Positions 14,501 to 26,700 of a stretch of 64,000 bases of DNA are shown one piece after another. The notes beneath the pieces were generated by a model, which saw nothing but the letters and a program-made list of their open reading frames with translations, was not told the DNA's origin and ran no database searches. Position numbers and translations under genes: made by a program. The stretch comes from Psettodes erumei (Eukaryota > Chordata > Actinopteri > Pleuronectiformes > Psettodidae). Every line of letters begins with the position of its first letter. Position 1 is the first letter of the stretch. The stretch spans positions 2,480,001-2,544,000 of the forward strand of contig JAFBJZ010000109.1 of the NCBI GenBank assembly GCA_016785225.1, in the 5' to 3' direction.

Positions 14501-15027
14501 GTGGTCACGAGGAAGTGGGGATACTATTAGGCATGGCAACAAAAATGTAGAGTGTAATTAAATATAATTTGAAATTATATTTATCAGTACTATGACATTG
14601 AATTGTTTCATACATTTTTAAAGGCTCTTTTGCCCTCTGGAAGTAGAAATAACAAACTCTCTCTTTCCCTCCCTCTCAGCCTGGCTACCTGCCCCTGCTC
14701 TCTTCGGGATGGCCATTGACACGTCATGTATCCGGTGGAAGCGTGTGTGCGGAAAGAAGTTCAGCTGTGGTTACTATGACAACAACATCTTGAGGAACCG
14801 GTTAGAAAACTTAACACTTATCGTATTTATCACATGAGACTCATGTACACAGCGGAGCCACATCACTGCTGACAATCCTTTATCTTTGTTTGTTTGACCC
14901 CCGCAGATACTTGGGCTTACAGGTGGGTTACAAGGTCATGGGCATCCTTCTGCTGATGATGCTGGGGTGGAAGGTGCATCGGACCCAGGAGTACAGTCTG
15001 GAGAAGAGGCCCGAAGGACTACTGTGA
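5557..15027 (+). CDS. slco2a1: Solute carrier organic anion transporter 2A1 (prostaglandin transporter), exons 2-14, 5' partial
   Basis: Twelve-pass plasma-membrane OATP transporter that takes up prostaglandins such as PGE2 for clearance. Exons: 5557-5694, 6598-6760, 7289-7501, 8587-8686, 8775-8914, 10009-10081, 10250-10414, 10852-11056, 11938-12085, 13508-13671, 14004-14068, 14680-14800, 14907-15027 (TGA at 15025). All have AG acceptors and GT donors, and all phases match apart from one extra base inside exon 5 (near 8607). About 604 residues are visible; human SLCO2A1 has 643, so only the first exon is missing. Exon 6 carries the OATP signature DPRWVGAWWMGLL. Exons 10-11 encode the cysteine-rich Kazal-like extracellular loop (HPVCGSDGIEYISPCHAGC). 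The start of exon 2 (LFVLCHGLLQ) and the segment VPIQPFGISYIDDF point to 2A1 rather than other OATPs. Exon 13 has a weak donor (GTTAGA). Identity is from memory of the family. Confidence 0.93.
5695..6597 (+). other. slco2a1: slco2a1 intron 2
   Basis: GT (5695) to AG (6597) intron between exons 2 and 3. AT-rich, with no gene, RNA or recognisable repeat seen. Confidence 0.85.
6761..7288 (+). other. slco2a1: slco2a1 intron 3
   Basis: Intron from donor GTAAGG to an acceptor at 7287-7288. The exon 3 frame reads on through the donor to a stop at about 7060, which makes a longer but meaningless open frame. Nothing else is recognised. Confidence 0.85.
7502..8586 (+). other. slco2a1: slco2a1 intron 4
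   Basis: Intron with donor GTGAAT and acceptor CCGCAG. Its 1.1 kb show no coding or RNA signal. A run of T and TTTC words at about 8369-8395 is the only low-complexity patch. Confidence 0.8.
8587..8686 (+). other. slco2a1: slco2a1 exon 5 with an apparent one-base insertion
   Basis: Entering from exon 4 in phase 1, the exon reads AILFAVS up to 8606, matching the family, but then goes out of frame. Skipping one base at about 8607 restores VFGPAIGYMLGSVML and the correct outgoing phase to exon 6. No alternative acceptor fits both halves. Either the assembly has one extra T or this allele is broken. Since every other exon is intact, an assembly error is more likely. Confidence 0.8.
8915..10008 (+). 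other. slco2a1: slco2a1 intron 6
   Basis: Intron with donor GTGAGT and acceptor TTGTCCAG. It contains an A-run at about 9365-9377 and AT-rich DNA, and nothing else I can support. Confidence 0.8.
10415..10851 (+). other. slco2a1: slco2a1 intron 8
   Basis: Intron with donor GTAGGT and acceptor TTCCCAG. No feature seen inside. Confidence 0.8.
11057..11937 (+). other. slco2a1: slco2a1 intron 9
   Basis: Intron with donor GTGAGT and acceptor TACACAG. It contains a short (TA)n-like patch near 11840-11858 and nothing else recognised. Open frames reaching into the exons are shadows. Confidence 0.8.
12086..13507 (+). other. slco2a1: slco2a1 intron 10
   Basis: Intron of 1.4 kb that splits the Kazal-like loop between two cysteine clusters. 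Donor GTCAGT, acceptor ACACAG. Small open frames inside are not family-like; nothing else seen. Confidence 0.8.
13672..14003 (+). other. slco2a1: slco2a1 intron 11
   Basis: Intron with donor GTAAGA and acceptor CATCTCAG. Nothing recognised inside. Confidence 0.8.
14069..14679 (+). other. slco2a1: slco2a1 intron 12
   Basis: Very AT-rich 0.6 kb intron with donor GTAAGT and acceptor CCTCTCAG after a good pyrimidine tract. No feature inside. Confidence 0.8.
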
Positions 15028-15800
15028 CTCCGCTGAGCGTGCGTGTTGATCGAAGCCTCTCTGTTTGTGAAAGCTTTGCTGTGGTGTTTAATGTATTGAA
15101 GAACAGTGCGACCTGTGGAGGGCAGAACAGCTGTGTCAGTGGGAGAGAGCCACGAGCCAAGACAGGCCTACGCTGACCTCAATTTCTGTAGGCCCACTTC
15201 CCTGTGTGGAGCTTCACTGGTTGGAGTTGAAATATACATTTTCCAAATGTGGAAAATTCTTGGATGCTTTAAGCTCATGATTGAAATTACTCTGCTAATA
15301 TGACCTGTTCATTACACATTAAGAGAGAAGAGGTAAAACACCTCTCTTGTGTGGTACCTCACAACAATTTCCATGGATCTGAGACAGGGATGAGTCTGAC
15401 CAATGATAAAACAACAAATAATTATTATCTTTGTATATTACTTATTCCTCTGAGGTAGGAATCTATTCAGGTTTCTATTTGCAACGGGAACATATTCTGT
15501 AACTAATTAACTGTATAGCTTAATATTTAAGTTTATTTTTTATAGATGTTTGTCTCACACAGAGACATCTGTGATAACTGCAATACTCTTTTCATATAAT
15601 GTCACATGTAACACTTAAAATTTAAATGCAATGCTAACAAAATTTCAGATATCATGTACGTACACTGTTTATCGTAACTTTAATTAACCATACACATTAT
15701 GCTATCTACTGCTGTGGTTACTGTATATTGATATTATTACAGCGGGGTGCACAGATGTGTACACATTACTGGCTCATAATAAAAACAGTACATTAATCAA
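15028..15800 (+). other. slco2a1: slco2a1 3'UTR with poly(A) signal
   Basis: This is the sequence after the stop at 15025-15027. A canonical AATAAA lies at 15778-15783, followed by GT-rich sequence, so cleavage near 15800 is likely. The UTR is AT-rich with ATTTA words, which can make a message short-lived, but that is inference. Confidence 0.6.
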
Positions 15801-16647
15801 GTCAGGGTGAAGGAGTTTGTTCATTTCTGTCTCAGTCTGTGTGTTGAAGGCTGGCGATGTGATTAACAACAAACACCCCACACTGACCACATTAGCGATT
15901 TGCTCCACCTATGAGTGATGTGAGCTAAAAGTGGTCCAGTAATTTTATATACTTTGTCTTATAGAGGGGCCCAGTGGACAGTTCTTATTTATTATTGCAG
16001 TTTTGTTGGTCTCTTGGTAGCATGTGCTACCATGCACTGCTATACAGTATTTTACCACGTGCCATGTATTGAATGTGAACTTGGAGTGGGCTACTACAAC
16101 CTGATATTTTCAACTGTTTTCCTAACATTTTAATGATTACATGATCAAAATGCACTGGTTTTAGCTGACAGGGTCATACACAATGCAGTGACATCTTGGA
16201 CACGTGGGAAGTACAACTCCATCGACTGTGGAATGTCTTCTGTGGCTTTAGAGGCGCTGTCTAAAGTCTGTCAACCTGTTTATCTCTGCTTGGGCTGTGA
16301 TCCAAACTGGGAATGTGGAGGTTGTAAAAACCAGTAACTCTACCCTACTGCATTTAGGGAAATGATTTTGGAGCTTAACTCAAACTAAAAAAAGGCAAAA
16401 TAACTGAGCCTCCTTTGCACGTTCTCTTCTGCAGTGCCCCTTTAAATTGAATGTACAATGTTACCTTGAGACACACACACACACACACACACACACATCT
16501 GCGTGTTTGATAGCTACTAACATTTACGCCGATTTCTTTACAACTCGTGCTGGACAAAGAGAAGAAGTTCATCCAGACAGGTGGAGCGAAGGGCCAGCGG
16601 CACATTTTACATGTCTGCCGCCCCCTCCCTGTCTCCTCCAACACAAA
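15801..16647. other. slco2a1-rab6b intergenic region
   Basis: Roughly 0.85 kb between the slco2a1 poly(A) signal and the rab6b promoter. It holds an (AC)n microsatellite at 16471-16497 and otherwise unremarkable AT-rich DNA. Confidence 0.6.
16471..16497. repeat. (AC)n microsatellite
   Basis: About 13 uninterrupted AC units, 170 bases upstream of the rab6b promoter elements. Confidence 0.95.
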
Positions 16648-16773
16648 TGACGTCATTTTATATCACGGTACACAGTCCGGCGGAGAACGAGGAGAGGCCG
16701 CGCATGCGCACAAAAAAAAAAAAATCACCCCCAAGCGTCACGGACCGGTGCAGCAGCGGTGTGCGTTCCCATC

Positions 16774-16815
<42 letters not shown>

Positions 16816-16969
16816 GGGCTGAACGGGAAGCGACGTCGCCGTCTTTTCCACCCAGCATCTTCAGCGAGCACCACCGGAGCACACAAGTACACTCAACACT
16901 GTCCTCCGGCGTCCAGAGTTCCCCCTCCACCTTCCTCCTCCTCCTTTCTCCTCCTCCTCCTCCTCCAAA
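16648..16969 (+). promoter_or_regulatory. rab6b: rab6b promoter and 5'UTR: CRE, NRF1 site, GA tract, pyrimidine-rich leader
   Basis: A full palindromic CRE, TGACGTCA, lies at 16648-16655 and an NRF1-type palindrome, GCGCATGCGC, at 16700-16709. Both sit in a CpG-rich stretch, the usual pattern of a TATA-less vertebrate promoter. A (GA)n tract covers 16778-16813. The last 50 bases before the ATG are CTC/CTCC repeats, probably 5'UTR. No TATA box at a fitting distance is seen; the start site is not determined. Confidence 0.6.
16778..16813. repeat. (GA)n tract in the rab6b promoter/5'UTR
   Basis: About 18 perfect AG/GA units. GAGA tracts in promoters can exclude nucleosomes; whether this one does so is unknown. 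Confidence 0.9.
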
Positions 16970-19900
16970 ATGTCCGTGGGCAGTGACTTTGGGAACCCGT
17001 TAAGAAAATTCAAACTCGTCTTCCTGGGGGAGCAAAGTGGTAAGACACGTTTAATTCTCCCCGAGAAGTTGGCGTCGGAGTGGCAGCCGCCGCCGCTCGC
17101 TGAGCCCGTGTGCTGCACCTGCCGGCGCAGCGCGCAAGTTCCTGTTGTCGAGGAAACGGACGTGTTGAGCCCGCTGGTCTCGGGGTACTGCTTCAGTTTG
17201 CTGCTTTAAAGTGAAGAAGAAGAAGATTGGGGGGAAATGGCTTCATTGGTTTTCATTGTGGTTTCAGTGACTGAGTGTGTGTGTGTGTGTGTGTGGGGGG
17301 GGGGGGGGGCATTCCTTTAATCAAATTACCAGCTGGTCGGGTTCCACACAATGGACCGGAGTGTGTGGATTGTTGCCTGCAGTCTCAAGTTTAACAGAAC
17401 CATGACTGAGGCACTAATCATGCTAATGCCCTGTAAAGCGGTTAAGCCGGCCATTAGTTTGAAACCCCAGCTATCGGGGTTTATCATTCCGGTGAGTAAT
17501 GCTCGGCAGAGCGCGCAGCCTCCGGTCTGATGCTGGGGGGATGACACAAGTTGGGGAATATTGCTGTGCGCTGAGACACACCCAGGTTGTCAGCGGCGAT
17601 GAGATAACTTGTGCGCGGCTGCAGTCTCTGCCGCTGCTATTGTTCCGGTCTGACCAAGTTTGGGCTCGTGAAATCTCAGCCTGACTTCAAATAAGCTCTG
17701 CTTTTTTTTTTTTACTCCTAAAGTCTGAAGCTTCTCCTTTTTTTCTGGAGGCTTCAGTGTGTCCTCCGTGATTACCTGATGTGGGTGTTTCAGTTTGCGG
17801 GGCTGTTTTTGTCTAATTCAGAGGTCATGAGCTGCCAGGTGAAGCACGTTAGTCATGGTTCAGTCCTTCAGCACAGTGGGGTCATGCATTACATCGCATA
17901 TCTTCCATTTACAACAAGGTGACGTACATAATTATCTAAATAATCCAAGAGATATGGAGCCTGAAGCTTAAAGGAATCCTGAGAATGCTCACAGCTGACC
18001 TACAGTTCCCGTAGTCGGGACTAGGTATGATACAGTTAATTGATTGGTTGATTGACAGGAAGTCAGTCCCCAGGTATTTTGAAAGGTAATCAATGATAAT
18101 TCTCTGGTTCCAGCCTCCTTACCAGAGGATTTTCTTCTTCTCTGTTGTATAATGTCGCAAATTGAACATTCTGGAGTTTTGGACAGACGGCACATTCAAA
18201 GACAGAGAACTGGGCTGTGGGAACTATTTTAGAGATTAGACAATGAATCAAGGAATAAATTAATTTTAAAAAAAATGTCAGCTTTAGGGTTACAGCTGAG
18301 TTTTATTGTGTTTGATGAATATAATGCTAATGTAATCCTTTTTTAAAATCATTGTTAACGTAATATGTACCTGTCTTAGAAAGGCTGGTTGGCTGGCTTT
18401 ACTCCTGGGCAATTTGATAATATTAAGTACTAAGCAACAAGCCAAAGGGGATTTGGCTGCACAAACATAATATCGTCAAGTGAACTGTGTTTATCAGACC
18501 ACCGCCTTTGGACGCTGTAGAAATTATGGTCAAACTGTGGAGATAAAGAGACATTATTTCTTCTTCGGTGAAAGGCAACGCGTTAAAAAAAAAGAAGGGC
18601 TTTGGAATTGAATTGGTGTGACTGAAACCTCGAGCAGGAGAGAAACAATTGATCTTTGGAAGCAGACAAAGGCCTGTGCTGTTGTTTGGGTCTGCTGCAG
18701 CTCCGCTCGGCCTTTTTCTCATCCGTTCCGTTCGCCGCTTTTTACTCCGTGATATGGTTTCGTGCTCTGAGAGTTCGTCGGCGTTACAGGAAGTGCGGGG
18801 GACTCGGCGGCCTTAAAAATCTGCCGCGGTCGTGTGCGTCGTACGTGAACAGAAACTGGCTCTCGCTGAGAGCAGGTGATGGCCAACATTTCTCATCAAT
18901 GAATCACTTAACTTTGTTAAAGCTTGAACCCGTAGCTCATTACCGCCTGGTCTTGCAGGGTTCCTTTGTGGGTTGTGTTTCACTGACACATATATCAGTG
19001 TGTCCATATGTCTGTCTGCCCTGATGTTGGAAGAATAATCACTGCTGACATCATCACTGTACAATAGTTCCGGTACTTGCTGTAAAGTTTAATCGGCAGG
19101 ATGAACCTTTGGCCTGATATAAACTTGGAGGTGTGCAAGGTGCCGGGGTTTGACCTCGTTCTGTAGCGTCTCTGGATGAACTGGTCCAGGTTGTCGAACT
19201 CCAGGGTCCCCGGCCAGTCTGTTACCAGCCAGCCCACTTTATCTCTGTTTGATTGGGCTGTCTGACATGGCTGCTGTAATTGCAGCCGGAGCCCAGGCGG
19301 CGTGAATCCCCTCAGCTCCGCCGCCATCATTTATTAATGTGCAGGCCCCGGCTCACGTCTGTCAGGAGCAGGGGCTGCGGCGAAAAGACCACACAGCTCC
19401 CATGTAGAACCAAGGCACATAATGGCATCTGGAAAAAAAAAAGAAAAGAAAAAGAAAGTGTCTGTTGAGGGAACGATGGCACGGTGTTCTGTTTTTCAAG
19501 AAAGAACGGGCTAGCGTCAGAGAGGTGGGTGGAAGCAGGCAGAATGTTAAATGAGCTGTCAGGAAGTCTCTCCTCCCGCATACTTCTCTTGGTGTTTTCT
19601 CCACCGCCTGCACAAAGGAGCCTGGCTCAAGATTTCCTCCACGAAGCTGAAGGCTTTCAGCAGGCCAATCAGCTGATCCCGAGTCAGCGTGCCCCCTCTC
19701 CTGCCAGCTCCAGCCTCGCAGCCGTCGGCCGGATCATCGCGGGAACACCTCGGATTACCGCTCTGCGTTGATTGGCTCATAGATGGTTTTGCCCATAGGC
19801 AAGTTTGTCAAAGGAGCACTACTGCACGGTGCTGAGTGAGAGCCAGTTGTTTGGAGGTAATCCCCCCCCGCTGCACGCTTCATTTCACCTCAGACAAACA

Positions 19901-22900
19901 GATGGAACACATTTGGTGGACGCGACATTTTGTTCACTCAATCAGAACGCCGTCTTTCCATCTCTGACTGCGCGGAGATTGCCATCGCACGAACAAACGG
20001 CGAGTTCAGAAATACTGCTGAATCACCGGGCTGGCGCGCTTCAAAGCCGGGTTCAGTCGGTCGTCTCCTGCATCAATCGTTGTGTTTTGACTTGCCCGGG
20101 CGCATTTCTTCACGCAGATGCAGATGCAGATAGAAACTATTTTCACGGGCATCAGTAACACACAGCTTGTCACATAGCTGCGATGCCGCACGCAGCTCTA
20201 TTTTTGCACGCCGCAGGTGGTGCGGGGAAATGCCGGACGTGACATCTATCGTAATGTGGCTCGTCACGTCGGAGCTGACGCCGACCTCTCTGCCAGACGG
20301 GATGTGTCGCGACGATGCATGCGCGCCCCTGTCCTCACAGGAAGTGAGGTGAGCGCGACGAGCGGCGAGGACCCGCAGCTGCTGCAGAACCCATCCAGGG
20401 AAGTTGCAGCTCATGGGAGTAAATAGAGTGAGCAGACGTTCAGCTTGCAGGGTTGACCCTGACTGAGGGATTGAGGGCAGGCGGCTGACATTGACTCGGG
20501 CTTCCGGCCCGCGTTCTCCGGCAGCGTCTTTGAGCATCTGAAGATAACCGGCCGTCCCTTTCATTTCACATCTCGCTGCGCCCTCCCGGGGAGTGTTCAT
20601 CTCCCCGTGATGGATTGGGGGAAACAAGTCCCTGACAGCTTTGATCTGCTATTGATCGGCTCAGCTGCCCATTAGTGGAAGTAATTGATCAAAAGGCATC
20701 AATCGCGGCGGTGTGCTGGGCTGGTCCCTCTCTGTCCGTGGCTTTGTGCAGGAACACATGTCCTGACGCTTTCTTTTAACAACCTGTGTATTATAAACTG
20801 AACAATAGAGCCTCCTTGTACTTCCAACCAAGGATCCCTGCAGCACTTAACTGGGAATGAATAAAACCACGATCTGCTCACAGTGCATTTATTGCACCAC
20901 CCGAAGCTGCGAAGACAGATTGAAGAGCCGAGAAAGGGAAAAACCCTCGGTTTCTTTTCTGTCTTTTGAATGAAATGTTACATTTTCTGACGAATACGTG
21001 CGTTCAGCCCCGCAGGAGCTGGTCTGCAGCAAAGCAACAGCAAACAGAGCAGCTGCATGCATACTGTATGCTGCGCAGCGGAGTGGGCGTGCTCCCAAAG
21101 GCCCACGGGAAGGCGCAGCCTCGCTCATACACTCCGCGCAGAATGAAACGGGAGTGCGTGCGGCGATGTCGGGAAGCCGTCTGATCCAGATCCACCCACC
21201 TGTGTGCCGGCGAAACGATGCCGAGCGCAGCCTCTGACGACGCAGCTCGTCACGGAGGAGGAGCGAGGAGACGGCGAGGGTTGACGCAGCTCACGGCGCA
21301 AACGTGACTTCGTACCCTGCCGTTTTAAAGAACAACCTCAACGAGGTGTCGGGAACTTTCAGAGTGCCGGGCGCCGTCCAGCTGGAGAGGATATTTGCAG
21401 ACCACTCCTTCTAAATTTTGCGCGCTGGAAAAGAGATGGGGAGAGGATCCCATTTAAAACACAATCCGGCTTGCTCAAACAGAACGGCTCGGTGAATAAA
21501 TCCCCCCCCCCTGTGGAGGAGGAGGGCTGTCATTTACCCAGCGTGGGATGGGACACTTGACTGAGTTCGGCAGGTCTCCATCAGTGTTTACCCTTTCCCT
21601 GGCTCCCCAGATGAGCCCTGTCGCCTGGATGCAGCCTGTTATAGCCTTCATGTAATCCCACCTCAACGGTGTTATGTGTTGATGAGGTCTGCTCTTCTTT
21701 AACATGTCATCGTTTAGGTTTTTAGTCCGAAATGTTCCACACGGTAGACGTGAACATAGTTTTGTTGAGATGCAGGTATTAAACTCCATGGATGACAAAA
21801 TGAATCGACGAGCAGAGAAACAGGCAGCAGAGACGTGAGGGGAACTCTCTCAAGCTTCTGACGCTTCCTCATGGCGTCACCATACTCGGGGATGGCTGCT
21901 CACGTTAGCTCTGTTTGGATTTATTTCCCGTCTCCCTTCCTTTCATCCCCACCTGTGTGGTTGGCTGTCCCGCCCGCACCTCGTCATCCCTTCCTTCCTG
22001 TTTGTCACTTCATTTGTGTTCCTCTCTTCTGCCCGTGCCTCTGATGTAGCACAAAGAAGCCAGACCCCCCCCCCCAGTTTCAAACTTATTTTTACCTACG
22101 TGGTGCACGAGCTGATGCCAAGTCAGTCTGACCCGCTGGCTTCTCAGTGCACTTGAAAGCAACATATTTATTGCCTCTGGCTTTTTGCCAGGGTCAAGAG
22201 AAATGTCTCGAAGATGCCTTGTTGTTGCCCTGTTTCTGTTTACACTGACTTCTTCTGTTGCTGGGTTCTGTCTGCCCCCCATGTAATAAAAACACAAAAC
22301 TGTGTGTCAGTCAGTCAGTGGGTCAGGGAACAAAGACGTGTGTATTTGATGTGATGCTGGTGACCTCCTCCCGTATGTCCTGACAGAGCAGTTCATACAC
22401 ATCAGCACACGATGCAGTGCGTCAGGTGCTCATCTCCCACCAGAGCAGGGTGACATTGCATCAATATCACGGCAAAGGAAATTGCACCTTATGGACATCA
22501 ACTGTAGATAATGACATTTCTGTTAATTAAAAATTGAAGGCATAAATCATTAGTCATATACTATATTGGCCACAGTTCAGTCACCTTCCACCTGTGTTCA
22601 TTGAGAACTAGATTAGGTGCACAGCTTGATTAAAAAAAAAAAATCCCTGCCATTCCATGAATCATTTAGAACGTGTAGTCGAAGCCGTCACCTTGGTCAT
22701 CAGATGTTCGGCTGTCCCGGGGGAAGAGCTGGAGCTGGAAATATGACGGATCCTGATTTTGTGTTCAGCACAGTGAATGAGGGTAGTTGGATCTATTTAT
22801 TGTAGCAATGTTTAATTAAAAAGCATTGATCTCCTGAGATGTAGGACAACTAGATAATGTTAACAGCCAGGCTAAAGGCCTGCAGAGGCCCGTGAGGAGG

Positions 22901-23542
22901 GACAAAGGATTGTGGGATGTACAGCAGGATGCGATCAGATACTTTTACATGTTCATGTTGGATATAGAGTATCTGAACAGCGGCGTGGTGGTCTCTGATG
23001 ATTGGGCAGGCAGTGACATCAGGATGTGAGGCGCAGTCTTTCCTATCTTTTCACACGAATGAGCAAACAGTTGGTTTGGGCGACGGAGAAATAAGGTCGG
23101 AGATAATTTGGTTCGGTTTCCCCCAGGAAATCGTTTCGTCGAGGTGGTAAACCACCCAGATCTTGACCCATCCCGTCCAATCATGGATCTAATTCATACA
23201 TCTTAGCCTAAACAATAATCCTAAACATATTTAACTCATATATTCTGTTTATATCCTAGTTAATATATTATATATTTTGTATTCTTACTATGTTAAAAAG
23301 CACCTCTGCTCTTTTTTTCCCGAGGCCAGGGATGATTAGAGTTTGCTGCAACACATTCAGTCGTCTCCACTCGTCACTGAACAACTGTTTGTAATTTCAG
23401 TTATGAGATTTGTATTAGCAGCCGGCTCCATAATGTTAGCGCAACATGCCGTGCGTCTGGAAGGTGTCCTGTTGTTCTGAGAGGATGCCTCCAGCGGCCC
23501 TTTCCCTTGTGAGAGTGGAATCTAATTTACACGTTAAAACAT

Positions 23543-23588
<46 letters not shown>

Positions 23589-23715
23589 CCTCTGGCCTCC
23601 AACACCAGACATATGACTTCTGTCTCCTCTCCCAGAGCAATCACAAACACCGCAAGGGCCATATGTTTGAAAACGGGTGTCGCGCACTGGTGGAGAAGTC
23701 ACTGTTATCTCACCC

Positions 23716-23746
<31 letters not shown>

Positions 23747-26700
23747 TATTGCTTTTAGTCACGTCAAACGCCTCATTAGACTGCATAAGGGCTGAAATGG
23801 CTTTGAGTGCTTTATGTGTGCACGGGAAACTCGGCCTTGGTCCAGTCTGAAAGCATGTTCATCCATTATTCAGAGGTATTGGTAAATGGATGTGTCCTGG
23901 GAAGAGTTCATTTTGCAGTCTCTCTGCAGATGCAGTGCACGTGACGGATTGTAAAAACAATCCATCTTGATGCTCAGTAACTCTTTGATACTGTCACAAT
24001 AACTCTGCGCTTTTTATGCCAGGGTCTATTCTTGTTGCAGCCTGATCCTGACCATCCACACGGTCGGGGTAGTCCGGCGAAGCGGCCGGCCAGTCAATCG
24101 GGCTGACGTCTGGTATTTTTGGACGTAGTCAGCATCGGTGGACGCCTGCGCTCAGGATGCTCTTGTCAGAGCCAGATTTCATGGCAAGTCGACCAGAAGC
24201 CGGCTCCCGCCCTGAGGGGTCGATATCGTCACACCTCTGAACCTGGTGTGATTTTCTGCGCAGGTGATCAGTCACTGATAACAGACTTTACAACCCAGGC
24301 GTGTTTTTACTGTCATCATCAGCGAAGATCATCTATGATTAATCAGGCTACATTTGTTCGATCGCTTTCACGTAAGAGTCAGTGGCAGGTTTTCATGCTA
24401 ACCTCAACAGAGCTGGTTCAGATTAGATTTAAACTGACACAGGACATGTTGCGTAACACGCCAGTTATATGTCAAGACCTCTGAGGGCTGAAGTTGAGGG
24501 TGGGCGGAGCTTATGTGCGTTAAAAGAATAACAGAGACGTGTGCACTGACAGATCTATCATCTGCATGAGCTGTTGCCTTCATTAAAGCTGACTCGCATG
24601 AAAACGTGCAGAAAGGCTGATGAAACGCTGGTTACACCGAATGTGCTGTAAAAAAAAAATAAATAAAAAATTGGACCTTATCAACAAAGTGCAGCCTGGT
24701 TTTACAGTATCACGTCCTGCTGTTTTCACAGTCGGTAAACAAGAAATCAACGCGCGACAGCAGTTTCATACCGACAGGAAACGGTGTGATATGCAGTGCG
24801 ACTCATCCAAGACAAAGCAAAATGTTGTGCGTCACTCGTGTTTCGCCATTTTTAATTCATGAGCAGCTCCTCTCATTCCTTTTGTGCGTTTTTTGATTTT
24901 TGACAGTGGTGTGCAGGAACAGTAAAAGTGTGGCGTTCTTTTAACATGCAACACTGAGTGTTTGAGTATAATGAGTGTGTGTGATGTGCTTTCATCATTA
25001 TAACTGCTCACAGCGGCAGGATGTCATGTGTCACTAGCTGCAGCCGGTGACTGCTGAAACTTTCCCATCCAGTTACGATGGTAATTAATGTTTAAAGGGC
25101 AGACTGAAACTAGAAAGTTTTGCCTTAACGGTGACCGCCTCTTTTGATGTCGTGCGTAATTTATTGACTCAGACTGACGGAAATCGATGCGAATGCCATC
25201 TGCTGTTTGGCATCCTCCCGTTGTGTTCTGCACGCCGGCCGCTGTGACTGTGAATAAGCGAGCAGGCCGCTTCAAGAGTCGATATGTCTCCCACCGGTCC
25301 GTATCTTCCCCCGCATCTCCGCCCTCTCCTTCCTCCTTCCTCCGACCATGAATAGCCGCTCCCTTTCCTCCGTTCATTGATAAATATTATATTCCAGCTC
25401 TCGTCCCGGTGTCGTGCGAAGGCGAGTCACGACTCACGCACCGCTTTTATTTTTATCCAGCTCCTTGCTAGCGGGAGCCCGGCCCGCGCACAAAGCGCCG
25501 CCGCGCTCCGATTGGCTGCCAAGTCCTCGAGAGGATTCCGTGATGCGGGTTTACCTGGCGGCCTGGTGCACAGCTTCAGGGCTGCATGAACAACTTACTT
25601 TATTAGTCATCTTTATAAGAGATTAAGAGATGAATAAGAGCCAGGATGTTCACATTTAGCTCATGAATACTTCATTTATAGCATCAGTAACGGTCCTTGC
25701 AAATGTTTTAACTGGAAAGAAACTTTCCAGTTGACCTGCTTTGGGAAAAAAAGACCAAGGTCATGCTTTGTGATAAAGTGTGTGATTTTTTTTTTTTTTT
25801 TTTCATTTCATCCTAATGATGTCTCAGAAGGATTTATTGATTTCCTTCGAGCATATTTGTTTATCTGTCGCCGGTGGTGCAGAGATGAGAGAATCCTCGA
25901 CCAAGTCATTTTCTGGTTGCGCGGTTCGCAAGCGGCAGGAGGGGGCAGGGCCCGGCGCGAGCCCAGCTGCGTGGGACCTTTAATGTGCTGTAAAATTGCA
26001 TTTGGAGCTCTTAAGAGATGCCTGGACGAGGCGTCTGCTGACTGGCGGTTAAAGTGCGGGTGGTGCAGCGGCGGGGGCTCGGCCCTGTCTGTTAATTGGC
26101 CCCCGCGTGGCTAACTCGCTCTGCAGAGTCTTTGAAGCGTCACGTGGAGTCGAGACTTCATTATGACCCAGGCTGTAATTGGAAGCACGCTGGGCAGGCG
26201 CACTGTCCATTCAGGTGTCGATATTTCATTTCATATCCAGGTACGGAAAGGAAACATTACTCGTTACTCATGTCTTTTGTTGTCTTGGTAAGTTGTAACG
26301 CAGCTGTTACCTCCTTCCATCTTTGTGATTTCTTTTTTGTTTGCCATACGGTGTGTTGTGGGTTTGTGTCGACTCTCTCCGTACAGTTTGACACGAGGCG
26401 GTAAAAGATGTTCATTGTGTTGGAATGCGTTGTGGGGGCCGGTCTGCGGCACCTTTTGCAAAGTTTTCCGGTCAGTGTCAGACCATTCGTACCCAAACTA
26501 CGTCCATGCAACATAAGCCGCCTCTCTTTTTAGGTAAGAGCTCCTTGTTTTGTCTTGGCTTGTCAGTCCTCTTCCTGTTTGGTAAGAACGTACCCCGCTC
26601 TGTGTCACTGTTGCAAAATGTTGCCGTAAAGACTGATGTACAGCATGACAACATAAACCACAGAGCCTAATATGAAACCCAGATGTTTTTCTGTGTTCAC

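Noticed and set aside
16581..17003. 140-codon plus-strand frame across the rab6b 5' region
   Set aside because: Its length comes from the GA and CTC repeats, which cannot form stops; the real rab6b ATG at 16970 is in another frame.
20073..20627. 184-codon open frame on the minus strand, the longest in the window
   Set aside because: It lies in a GC-rich intronic block, overlaps several other frames of similar length, has no family-like residues and no splice partners.
23547..23742. Closely spaced CT and GT repeats that might suggest a repeat array
   Set aside because: They are plain dinucleotide microsatellites; there are no unique spacers, so no CRISPR-like structure, which would not be expected in a vertebrate anyway.
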